This document shows, in pieces, positions 1 to 5,030 of a stretch of 5,329 nucleotides of DNA. A model generated the notes under the pieces. That model searched no databases. It was not told where the DNA came from and was given only the letters and a program-made list of their open reading frames with translations. The stretch is from the NCBI GenBank assembly GCA_030681145.1, contig JAUXXK010000335.1, positions 1 through 5,329 on the forward strand, read 5' to 3'. The stretch comes from Methanobacteriaceae archaeon (GTDB lineage Archaea; Methanobacteriota; Methanobacteria; Methanobacteriales; Methanobacteriaceae). The translations under genes and the position numbers were made by a program. The number at the start of each line of letters is the position of its first letter. Position 1 is the first letter of the stretch.

Positions 1-1206
1 AGACATGGTAATAGATTCATGTTCTTTTAAATAGTTCATAACTATAATTTGATTCTCATTTAGGCCTAGGCCTTTTAGAGTTTCTTCCATACAAGCCACT
101 CTCATTAAATAAACGGAGAAACCACCAAATTCTTCCTTAAATTCAGCTTCAGGGAGGCCATTATCCTTTAAGGAATTCAATATTCGCCTTATGCCAGAAC
201 CAAATACTTCTACCAGGCCTGCCCTAAAAAATACATCTGCAATGAGCGGATTTCTGGTGGCCGAAGGATGAGGCTTTTTAAGATCCTCCAGAGTCATCCC
301 TCCAAAGAGGCCTCCAGGATTAAAAAACCAAATATTATCGTCATATATTTTAATTTGATTTTGTATGCTGTGTTTGAAATAGTCCCGGTGAATGATTGAA
401 TTAAGTAATGATTCTCTAATTGCTTTTAAAGGGTAATCCCAAATTTCTTTTCTTCTTAATTCATCATTTATGGAATATTCCACATTTATAGAATTTTTTA
501 TAGCTTCTTCTGCTTCCTGAACTTGTAGAAAAAGATTACCTTTTATATGTCTATCAGAAATACTGATTTCTCCTTTAAATTTTATGACTCGGATTATTGC
601 ATTATTAAAGTATTTCTGAGGATTTTTTCCAAATAATATAATTGCGGCGTGAGTGAGCTTTCCATCGACTATAAGGTTTAATTGTGTGAGTATTTGTTGA
701 ATATCAAATGTTGTGTAATCTAACAGTCTCCCACTATTTACTGCTCTTTTTATAAATATTTCCAGAGTGTTGGGATCTATTTCTTCCAACCCATAATCTC
801 CTGTAATTCCATCCCAGTTAGTACCTCTTAAGAAAAACTCTTTTAATTCATCATCCCTCATTTCAGTGGTGGAACTTCCCACACGCTTGTAATATCGGCC
901 ATTATATGAAATTGGGTTGGTGTTTTTTTCAATTTGAATTCTTAAAATTTTAGTATCATGCTCTTGGAAACAATTTATTATAGGATGAATTCCCATTTTA
1001 TTTAAGATTTTAGTGGTTATTTTCCTTACAGATTCTTCTGAACAATCAAAACCAATTATATTTCCATCATCAGAGACACCGCAAAATAATGTTCCTCCAG
1101 ATGTATTAGAAAAAGCAGAAATAGTTTTATATCCATTTTCATTCATGACTTCTTTAAATTCTACTTTTGTATTTTCTCCTTCCTCTAAAACAGTAGAAAA
1201 ACTCAT
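1..1206 (-). CDS. Schlafen/AlbA_2 and RecG-like ATP-binding domain protein, C-terminus cut by window edge
   Basis: Starting at ATG 1206 the frame stays open for 402 codons to the window edge, so the C-terminus is missing. GGAGAG at 1217-1212 lies 5 bases before the ATG and supports this start. Residues about 11-125 look like an AlbA_2 (Schlafen N-terminal) domain: E11 and E16 in an ExxxxEFK context, then GGTLFCGVSDDG at 37-48. Residues about 258-365 match the divergent histidine-kinase-like ATPase domain found in RecG-like regulators: AIRESLLN, then HRDY at 273-276, NPGG at 296-299, RNP at 318-320 and GSG at 336-338. The last visible residues, from about 380, look like the start of a C-terminal winged helix. 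Such proteins are usually annotated as putative DNA-binding transcriptional regulators or ATP-dependent helicase-like proteins; their true role is rarely known. Full family members run about 450-490 residues, so roughly 50-90 are missing. It appears monocistronic. Confidence 0.9.
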   Translation of the reverse strand, partial: MSFSTVLEEGENTKVEFKEVMNENGYKTISAFSNTSGGTLFCGVSDDGNIIGFDCSEESVRKITTKILNKMGIHPIINCFQEHDTKILRIQIEKNTNPISYNGRYYKRVGSSTTEMRDDELKEFFLRGTNWDGITGDYGLEEIDPNTLEIFIKRAVNSGRLLDYTTFDIQQILTQLNLIVDGKLTHAAIILFGKNPQKYFNNAIIRVIKFKGEISISDRHIKGNLFLQVQEAEEAIKNSINVEYSINDELRRKEIWDYPLKAIRESLLNSIIHRDYFKHSIQNQIKIYDDNIWFFNPGGLFGGMTLEDLKKPHPSATRNPLIADVFFRAGLVEVFGSGIRRILNSLKDNGLPEAEFKEEFGGFSVYLMRVACMEETLKGLGLNENQIIVMNYLKEHESITMS

Positions 1207-1254
1207 TTTAACTCTCCAAGTCTATAAACTTGTTATGATATTTATTAGTATTAA

Positions 1255-1264
1255 TTATTTATAA
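1255..1264 (-). promoter_or_regulatory. TATA box of the AlbA_2 gene
   Basis: On the minus strand this reads TTATAAATAA. A start site about 26 bases downstream (near 1233) would leave a leader of roughly 27 bases carrying the GGAGAG ribosome binding site. The position fits archaeal promoters, but the surroundings are very AT-rich, so the exact element is inferred. Confidence 0.45.
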
Positions 1265-1386
1265 TTTTTGTATTATGTTTAATGAAAATCTGGCTAGTTA
1301 TCTAATAAGAACCTAACTTGAAAGATAATTATTGATATTAAAAATGTAATTTATAAAAATCAATGGATAATCTTTATGTCTTATGA

Positions 1387-1641
1387 TCATTCGGGCCAAT
1401 TTAGTAGTTCCATTTCTAATTTTCCAAGGGTTAGTTTTTCAGTAATTATGGTTTTACTGTATTCGATTATTTCTTGGGGGTGTTCCTGATAGTATTTCCA
1501 ATCATCCAGGTCCATGTATATTTTCATATTTTCCGGTTTTCTTTGGTGGAGCTTTTCCAGTTTATTAATTGATCCATATGTTTTTTCAAAGCCATGAATT
1601 AATTCTGCACCGCTTATTTCTCTTATGAGAGTTACTTTCAT
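1387..1641 (-). CDS. Truncated archaeal winged-helix regulator (N-terminal part only)
   Basis: This 84-residue protein has GGAG 8 bases before its ATG. It has no signal peptide or membrane segment and is rich in charged residues. Its layout resembles the N-terminal half of archaeal HVO_A0114-type predicted DNA-binding proteins: a short beta strand (MKVTLIREISG), a helix with an ELEKL-like stretch, a 'DLDDWKYYQ' segment, then 'TEKLTLGKLEMELLNW', which in that family leads directly into the helix-turn-helix. Here the frame ends two residues later at TGA 1387. In another frame, the overlapping bases continue as L-A-R-M-I, which is what the second helix of such an HTH often looks like (ELARMI). 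I infer an internal deletion with frameshift that removed the DNA-binding domain. The upstream reading frame overlaps this start by four bases (ATGA), so it was the second gene of an operon. The family assignment is from memory and moderate. Confidence 0.55.
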   Translation of the reverse strand: MKVTLIREISGAELIHGFEKTYGSINKLEKLHQRKPENMKIYMDLDDWKYYQEHPQEIIEYSKTIITEKLTLGKLEMELLNWPE

Positions 1642-1897
1642 TTTAAAAGCTCCATTAATAATTCTTTTTTATTTATTCCATTGTTTCTCTTAAATGTGAT
1701 CCATAATTAAATTATCAACAGTTTTTAAATCATTATATTTGATAAGAAGGTGATTTTTCTTCTCCTTCAATGTGTATATGGGAAAATCCATGAAATTATC
1801 TAGCCTTATATTGTCTGGTATTATAACTATGGCCCCGCCTCTTTTACTTACTCTCGATATATAATTTTATCCTGAGATTTGAGGAATGGTTTTTCAT
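1638..1897 (-). pseudogene. Decayed small gene, readable with two frameshifts, upstream operon partner
   Basis: I do not recognise this protein. Three minus-strand frames join into one plausible product of about 85 residues. The first opens at ATG 1897 (MKNHSSNLRIKLYI) and reaches a stop after 17 codons. The second is open from 1866 to 1690 and reads SRVSKRGGAIVIIPDN, then LDNFMDFPIYTLKEKKNHLL. The third is open from about 1706 and ends ...GINKKELLMELLK with TGA at 1640-1638, overlapping the next gene's ATG. The shifts fall near 1850-1866 and 1692-1706, and each is consistent with a one-base insertion or a two-base loss. The stop-start overlap with the regulator gene is the main evidence that this was a translated operon gene. 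It could have been the partner of a regulator pair, or a small AbrB-like protein (VSKRG...IIPDNIR is faintly similar). Neither is established. Confidence 0.45.
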
Positions 1898-2042
1898 GTG
1901 TTGTTATGTTAAAGATGACTTTTATTTTTTTGTTGTATTATTTACATCACTTAATTTCTATTCTAAAATTTTATTCTGTTACTTTATCATTATATGATTC
2001 ATAAAAAAAAAGAATGAAATTACTTATTGAATAATTGTATTA

Positions 2043-2052
2043 ATTATATTAA
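2043..2052 (+). promoter_or_regulatory. Possible TATA box reading toward the palindrome pair
   Basis: ATTATATTAA lies about 20 bases left of the first palindrome. A plus-strand start 25-27 bases downstream would fall inside that palindrome (near 2073), the geometry of a repressor blocking initiation. The same bases on the minus strand (TTAATATAAT) could equally serve the decayed operon. AT-rich context makes this weak. Confidence 0.25.
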
Positions 2053-2061
2053 TTTGAATAA

Positions 2062-2101
2062 TATGGTAGAACTACCATAACGTTATGGTGATATTACCAT
2101 A
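2062..2101. promoter_or_regulatory. Two tandem 18-bp palindromes, TATGGT-N6-ACCATA (operator-like)
   Basis: Site 1 is TATGGTAGAACTACCATA at 2062-2079; apart from its central AA its arms of 8 bases are perfect. Site 2 is TATGGTGATATTACCATA at 2084-2101, with outer arms of 7 bases when the flanking T and A are included. Both share the outer halves TATGGT and ACCATA with a six-base centre. Their centres are 22 bases apart, about two helical turns, so bound dimers would sit on the same DNA face. This is typical of a cooperative regulator site. I cannot name the regulator or the controlled gene. No other copy of the full site was seen in the window. Confidence 0.6.
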
Positions 2102-2125
2102 ATAAAGTGAATGCTGGAATAAGGC

Positions 2126-2173
2126 AGACTATTTTTTAAGGGTTTTGCGGGGTTGAAAAATGAAAATTAGTCT
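2126..2173. repeat. Imperfect hairpin AGACTA...TAGTCT
   Basis: AGACTA at 2126-2131 pairs with TAGTCT at 2168-2173. After one mismatch, TTTT at 2133-2136 pairs with AAAA at 2163-2166, leaving a loop of about 26 bases. It lies just right of the palindrome pair in a stretch of higher GC. Function unknown; it could be part of a structured transcript. Confidence 0.35.
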
Positions 2174-2199
2174 AGTTTAAGTCCATAACTATGGGAGTC

Positions 2200-2245
2200 G
2201 CCTATATCTGTCAAACACTTATTTATCCTGTTCCACAGATATGGC
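2200..2245. repeat. Hairpin GCC(T)ATATCTGT...ACAGATATGGC
   Basis: ATATCTGT at 2204-2211 is the exact reverse complement of ACAGATAT at 2235-2242. The pairing extends by GCC (2200-2202) with GGC (2243-2245) around one bulged T, giving 11 pairs and a 23-base loop. This is longer than expected by chance for the region and supports either a structured RNA or a spaced binding site. Confidence 0.4.
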
Positions 2246-2390
2246 CAATTTATTACTGTTTATCATCATTCTTTTTCGGGATTAGTTTAAATTAAATATT
2301 AGTTTAAAATGTTTAGACTACCTCAAAGCTTAATAAAACAATAAAAAAGCGTTAAAACAATTAAAAAAAGAATTCTAAATAAAATTAATT

Positions 2391-2432
2391 AAAAAAGAAA
2401 ATGGAATGGGCCTTTAATAGGATCTCCATTTT
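2391..2432 (-). terminator. Hairpin plus T-tract terminator of the zinc-ribbon gene
   Basis: On the minus strand AAAATGGA (2432-2425) pairs with TCCATTTT (2405-2398) around a 19-base loop that includes the TAA stop, followed by C and six T (2396-2391). Further T runs follow at 2369-2363 and 2348-2343. U-tracts are sufficient for termination in archaea, so this is a good 3' end for the gene at 2414. Confidence 0.6.
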
Positions 2433-2992
2433 TTATACCTTTTGCTCCAGTAGAACTTTTTGGTATTATATTTTTTCCAGACTTTACCATTGTTATAGAC
2501 TTTATAGTATCTAACTGTCTTAACTTTCCAGCCACGGATCCATTTATAAGAGTTTTTACGTTTCAAAATGTATTTGGGTGTGCTTTTACTAACAGATGTG
2601 GTTTTATTAATGGTATCTGATGATTTAATAATATTTTGGCCGGCTGCGGTTAATTTCCAGCGCCTTTTGTAAGATTTTTCAGATCCTGTTACACCGCAAT
2701 AATCAGAATCACATTTTCCACAAGTTAATTCCTTTTCAGGAACTTTCTTGGGGTTCATTTTTAATGTATTATGACGCTTACACCCCGGGCAGTAATTCTC
2801 CCAGGATTTATAATACCACTTATAGCTATAACCCGAGCCTCCTATGCTGGGTTTAAAATTTCCACTGATGGTGGCAGCGTTTACATCATTATCTGGATTT
2901 AAAATAAATGATCCGAATACAGTTAAAATAAAAATAGAACAAACAAATAGGACTTTAACGAGTCCCTTTCTCAACGAAGGGTCATCTGTCAT
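2414..2992 (-). CDS. Exported zinc-ribbon protein with basic, aromatic C-terminal tail
   Basis: I choose ATG 2992 (192 residues). An in-frame TTG nine bases earlier has no ribosome site, and the TATA element at 3016-3030 would start transcription at about 2993. Residues about 5-30 hold K/R charges followed by a hydrophobic core (VLFVCSIFILTVFGSFIL) and a likely signal-peptidase region near DVNAA at 36-40, so the protein is probably secreted. C68 and C71 (CPGC) with C91 and C94 (CGKC) form a zinc ribbon, with an extra C99 in DSDYCGVTG. I recall similar 'CPxC...NPKxVPE.ELTCxxC' segments in cell-surface proteins of Methanobacteriales, sometimes next to transglutaminase-like domains, but no catalytic domain follows here. 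The last 45 residues (148-192) contain 16 Lys/Arg, 13 Tyr/Trp and no acidic residue, which could bind an anionic wall polymer or DNA. The exact role is unknown. Confidence 0.85.
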   Translation of the reverse strand: MTDDPSLRKGLVKVLFVCSIFILTVFGSFILNPDNDVNAATISGNFKPSIGGSGYSYKWYYKSWENYCPGCKRHNTLKMNPKKVPEKELTCGKCDSDYCGVTGSEKSYKRRWKLTAAGQNIIKSSDTINKTTSVSKSTPKYILKRKNSYKWIRGWKVKTVRYYKVYNNGKVWKKYNTKKFYWSKRYKKWRSY

Positions 2993-3015
2993 AGGTATCA
3001 AATTTATTTAACCTA

Positions 3016-3030
3016 CTATATATACTTTAA
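3016..3030 (-). promoter_or_regulatory. TATA promoter of the zinc-ribbon gene (leaderless transcript)
   Basis: The minus strand reads TTAAAGTATATATAG, with an A-rich BRE-like stretch upstream. The TATA centre, near 3020, is about 27 bases from ATG 2992, so the mRNA should begin at or within a base or two of the start codon. No Shine-Dalgarno sequence precedes the ATG, in agreement. Confidence 0.6.
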
Positions 3031-3442
3031 TTTTCCATATTCCCAAAAGAAGACCTAACAGGAACTTGTTTTAAAAATAGAGGACTACAAAAAAGTTAAA
3101 TAATTATTTAGTTAAACCAAAAACAAGAAAAATCAGTAAAACTCCATTTTATCTGATAAATCTTTTATTCTCAAGTAAAAATTCTACAAAAAGCAGTAAT
3201 GAACACTAATAAATCCGCATTTCTAAAAATACATTTTAATTTTTATTATATGGGATTCAATGGGTTTCTAAATTGTTAAATTTAAGTATTGATGCTCAAA
3301 TATCTTTATTTAGTGATAAAAATGAAGCACCACTTAAATTACAGTAAAGAAGACCCTAACATATCCTCATAACTGTAAGAGGTACAGTTCTTATATGTTT
3401 TAATAATTTATCCGGTTTTTTCTATTGAGGTGTTTTTTGAAA
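3031..3442. other. Intergenic region between the zinc-ribbon and LCP genes
   Basis: About 410 AT-rich bases with no convincing gene. A plus-strand frame open from 3240 to TAA 3345-3347 reads like protein (GIQWVSKLLNLSIDAQ, then LFSDKNEAPLKLQ) but has no start codon or ribosome site, and could be a remnant. AAGAAGACCTAACA near 3046 and AAGAAGACCCTAACA near 3347 are near-identical short repeats about 300 bases apart. Confidence 0.4.
3358..3399. terminator. Two-part stem-loop downstream of the LCP gene
   Basis: AACTGTA (3371-3377) and TACAGTT (3383-3389) pair perfectly around AGAGG. Outside an internal loop, AACATAT (3358-3364) pairs with ATATGTT (3393-3399). It lies 44-85 bases after the LCP stop. 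No T run follows on the minus strand, while a T6 run follows at 3415-3420 on the plus strand, so it may be a 3'-end stabilising structure for LCP or a terminator for plus-strand transcription. Confidence 0.4.
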
Positions 3443-4276
3443 TTACTTCCTTAAACCCAACTTAACAACTGTTTCTTCGGTTTTATTCATGTCAGGAATC
3501 ATAGAATTTTCTCCATTAATACTAGTATATTCTCCTGAGATCACGCCGATTTCAGCGTTATTTATATCGAAGCCAGTAACTAAATTTTCAAATATAGTTG
3601 TTTCCAAGGGAGGTATATCAGTTTTTACATTTTGCATCAACTGGTTCAAAATAGTTGGAGCCTGAAGCATGTTAGAGGGGTTTAAAATTTCGCCAAGAAT
3701 GGAGTTTATGGCTTCCCGATGTCTCCTCATTCTTCCACCCTCTGATTCAGAATCTTGTCTGAATCGAAGTAGGATTAAAGCTTCATCACCAGTTAACCGA
3801 CTCATTCCGGTTTTTCCATTTAACTTTGGCCTAACAGCGGAAATATGGGGATCAACATACATATTAATACCACCCAAAGCATCCACAGTTTCTTTGAAAC
3901 TAGTGAAGTCTACAGTAATATAATAATCAATCTTAACATTCAAAAAGTTCTCCACAGTAGTTTTAGTGGTGTCTATATCACCATAGGCATATGCACTGTT
4001 AATTTTAGCCACTCCTCTTCCTGGAATTTCCACCATGGTATCACGGGGTATAGAAAGCAGAGATAATTCATTAGTTTTTTTATCAATGGAAAAAATGGTA
4101 ATGGAATCGGTGAATCCATTATGCTCTGGAGTTCTGGCATCTGCACCTAATAATAATATATTAACTCTTTCTCTGTTTCCTGTAATAGAAGTAAAATTAT
4201 TATATAAACCTAATGCCAAAACAGATAGCCCTATAATGGTTATAAGTAGTAATAATATTATTTTCTTTTTATTCAA
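3443..4276 (-). CDS. LytR-CpsA-Psr (LCP) family membrane-anchored protein
   Basis: The protein has 277 residues. The start is TTG 4276: GAGGT at 4287-4283 lies 6 bases ahead, an in-frame TGA lies just upstream, and the next Met is residue 81, past the conserved core start. Residues 6-24 form one transmembrane anchor (IILLLLITIIGLSVLALGL) after NKKK, so the rest faces outside. LCP motifs run in order: LLLGADAR at 41-48, TDS at 56-58, LSIPRDT at 74-80, KINSAYAYG at 91-99, VDALGGI at 131-137, LTGDEALILLRFR at 161-173 and GRMRRHREAI at 181-190. The arginines and acidic residues that bind the polyprenyl pyrophosphate head group and metal in bacterial LCP enzymes appear present. Bacterial members transfer glycopolymers from a lipid carrier to peptidoglycan. 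In a pseudomurein or other archaeal wall the acceptor is unknown. No glycosyltransferase genes are adjacent. The length matches a minimal single-domain LCP protein. Confidence 0.92.
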   Translation of the reverse strand: MNKKKIILLLLITIIGLSVLALGLYNNFTSITGNRERVNILLLGADARTPEHNGFTDSITIFSIDKKTNELSLLSIPRDTMVEIPGRGVAKINSAYAYGDIDTTKTTVENFLNVKIDYYITVDFTSFKETVDALGGINMYVDPHISAVRPKLNGKTGMSRLTGDEALILLRFRQDSESEGGRMRRHREAINSILGEILNPSNMLQAPTILNQLMQNVKTDIPPLETTIFENLVTGFDINNAEIGVISGEYTSINGENSMIPDMNKTEETVVKLGLRK

Positions 4277-4340
4277 ATTTATACCTCACATTCTGTATTT
4301 TTATTAACCCATTTAATGGTTAGTTTGGAGTTTTCAGTTA

Positions 4341-4381
4341 ATTTTATAATTAAAAATCATCATTAATCAATTATAATTGAT
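4341..4381 (-). promoter_or_regulatory. LCP promoter candidate with upstream 16-bp perfect palindrome
   Basis: The minus strand reads TTATAAAAT at 4349-4341; a start about 26 bases on (near 4319) gives a leader of about 43 bases that contains the GAGGT ribosome site. Upstream of it, ATCAATTATAATTGAT at 4366-4381 is a perfect 16-bp palindrome, centred about 28 bases beyond the TATA centre, a position suited to an activator. The region is about 85% A+T, so the palindrome is suggestive only. Confidence 0.35.
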
Positions 4382-4595
4382 ATTTTATCAAGTTAATTGG
4401 ATAAATAATATTATGTATTTGTTATAATATGTGCATTTCCATATATAAAATCTTCCTTTAATTTACTTCAAAGAAAATTTCAAAATACAAAAATTAAAAG
4501 ACAATATTAACCTACCCATTACATCTAAAGGTACTCAAGAAGCCAATCATAATATTAAGAGGATAACCCTGCTATTTTCAGTCCAACAGCTTTGA

Positions 4596-4676
4596 AGTAT
4601 CTTAGTATTCATACTAGGTATTTTGTTCATCATTGGATTTTTGGCAATAGGATACTACAGAAAAAACAATATATAA
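4596..4676 (+). pseudogene. Possible remnant of a C-terminal membrane anchor
   Basis: The plus-strand frame reads SILVFILGILFIIGFLAIGY, then YRKNNI and TAA at 4674-4676: a hydrophobic stretch of about 18 residues followed by Arg-Lys, like the tail of a surface protein. The same frame upstream is open from about 4447 to a TGA at 4593-4595 and reads ...SKGTQEANHNIKRITLLFSVQQL before the stop. Base composition at 4500-4640 is less AT-rich than its flanks, and a T9 tract follows 20 bases after the stop. There is no start codon with a ribosome site. I read it as a degraded gene end, at low confidence; AT-rich DNA readily gives hydrophobic frames by chance. Confidence 0.25.
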
Positions 4677-4696
4677 GAATAAAAATGCAACAATTA

Positions 4697-4705
4697 TTTT
4701 TTTTT
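4697..4705 (+). terminator. T9 tract, plus-strand termination signal
   Basis: Nine consecutive T lie 20 bases after the stop of the membrane-anchor remnant. A U-tract of this length is an efficient archaeal terminator, and its position is one reason to suspect a former plus-strand gene. Confidence 0.35.
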
Positions 4706-4746
4706 AATAGGATAAATTTCAAATTTAATTTAAAGAAAATTATTTT

Positions 4747-4765
4747 AAAAAATTCAAAATAAAAA
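4747..4765 (-). terminator. U-tract terminator of the small winged-helix gene
   Basis: The minus strand carries T runs of 5, 4 and 6 at 4765-4761, 4759-4756 and 4752-4747, about 47-65 bases past the TGA at 4812. No strong hairpin was found; archaeal termination needs only the U-rich tract. Confidence 0.4.
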
Positions 4766-4811
4766 TTATTGGGGATATTTAATATTAATTTATACTAAAA
4801 TTTAAACCAAA

Positions 4812-4991
4812 TCACTCTTTTAAGGCCCAGTAACACCTTTTAGGGGAGATAATGGTTTCGTCTTTTTTAAGATCCTTCATAATTTTATCCACTTCTTTTT
4901 TCTCCACACCTGAGATTTGACTGACCTTGGTGGCGTTTAAAGGTTCTTCAGATTCTTTGAATGCTTTTATAACTTTTTCCTTATTATCCAT
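4812..4991 (-). CDS. Small winged-helix DNA-binding protein (59 residues)
   Basis: ATG 4991 is preceded by AGGTGAT, a full match to the archaeal anti-Shine-Dalgarno sequence, 5 bases away. The product is a single compact domain. Helix 1 is KEKVIKAFKESEEP (4-17), followed by a classical helix-turn-helix, NATKVSQISGVEKKEVDKIMKDLKKDE (19-45), where the ISGV turn separates the positioning and recognition helices. A short wing follows with TIISPKRCYWALKE (46-59). This is the minimal winged-helix pattern of small archaeal regulators. Similar 55-65-residue proteins occur in Methanobacteriales, to my recollection, usually annotated as hypothetical or MarR-like. It sits divergently to an antiporter gene, and its own promoter region holds tandem repeats, so autoregulation or control of the antiporter is plausible. 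Neither is shown. The ligand is unknown, and only Cys52 could be a redox or metal contact. Confidence 0.82.
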   Translation of the reverse strand: MDNKEKVIKAFKESEEPLNATKVSQISGVEKKEVDKIMKDLKKDETIISPKRCYWALKE

Positions 4992-5030
4992 ATATTATCA
5001 CCTGTAATTTACTTAAAACATATATTATTT

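Larger units (their letters stand above)
1898..2413. other. Intergenic region without a convincing gene; palindromes and hairpins
   Basis: About 500 bases lie between the decayed operon and the 3' end of the zinc-ribbon gene. The left part (1900-2060) is very AT-rich. The middle (about 2110-2280) is visibly richer in G and C and holds two long imperfect hairpins, so it may be a small RNA or decayed coding DNA. The best short frames are a plus-strand one at 2191-2295 (34 residues, aromatic and hydrophobic, no Shine-Dalgarno) and a minus-strand one of 28 codons without a start at about 2259-2173, ending NKCLTDIGDSHSYGLKLD. Neither has support as a gene. ATTAGTTTAAA occurs twice, at 2281 and 2298. 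Confidence 0.5.
4277..4811. other. Intergenic region between LCP and the small winged-helix gene
   Basis: About 535 bases, strongly AT-rich at both ends. It holds the LCP promoter region on the right-hand (5') side of that gene, the possible membrane-anchor remnant at 4596-4676, a plus-strand T9 tract and minus-strand T runs below the winged-helix gene. I see no intact gene or RNA gene. Confidence 0.5.

Noticed and set aside
62..73. AGGCCTAGGCCT, a perfect 12-bp palindrome
   Set aside because: It lies inside the AlbA_2 coding region, where it encodes part of KGLGLN; the repeat follows from the codons and needs no regulatory explanation.
1013..1264. Plus-strand 83-codon open frame
   Set aside because: It is antisense to the N-terminal coding part and promoter of the AlbA_2 gene, which has recognisable domains and a ribosome site.
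2615..2630. TGATGA box suggesting a C/D-box guide RNA
   Set aside because: It is inside the zinc-ribbon gene and no matching CTGA D box or internal C'/D' pair was found at a suitable distance.
2999..3001. TTG start three codons upstream for the zinc-ribbon protein
   Set aside because: It has no Shine-Dalgarno site and would lie upstream of the transcription start predicted from the TATA element; ATG 2992 fits better.
3046..3361. Near-identical AAGAAGACC(C)TAACA segments about 300 bp apart as ends of a mobile element
   Set aside because: They are direct, only about 14 bases long, have no transposase between them and show no target duplication.
4029..4038. ACCATGGT palindrome resembling the half-sites at 2062-2101
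   Set aside because: It is within LCP codons and lacks the six-base centre of the operator-like sites.
3669..4307. Three plus-strand open frames (3669-3923, 3845-4066, 4035-4307)
   Set aside because: All lie opposite the LCP gene, whose motifs run across the whole stretch; none has family features or a ribosome site.
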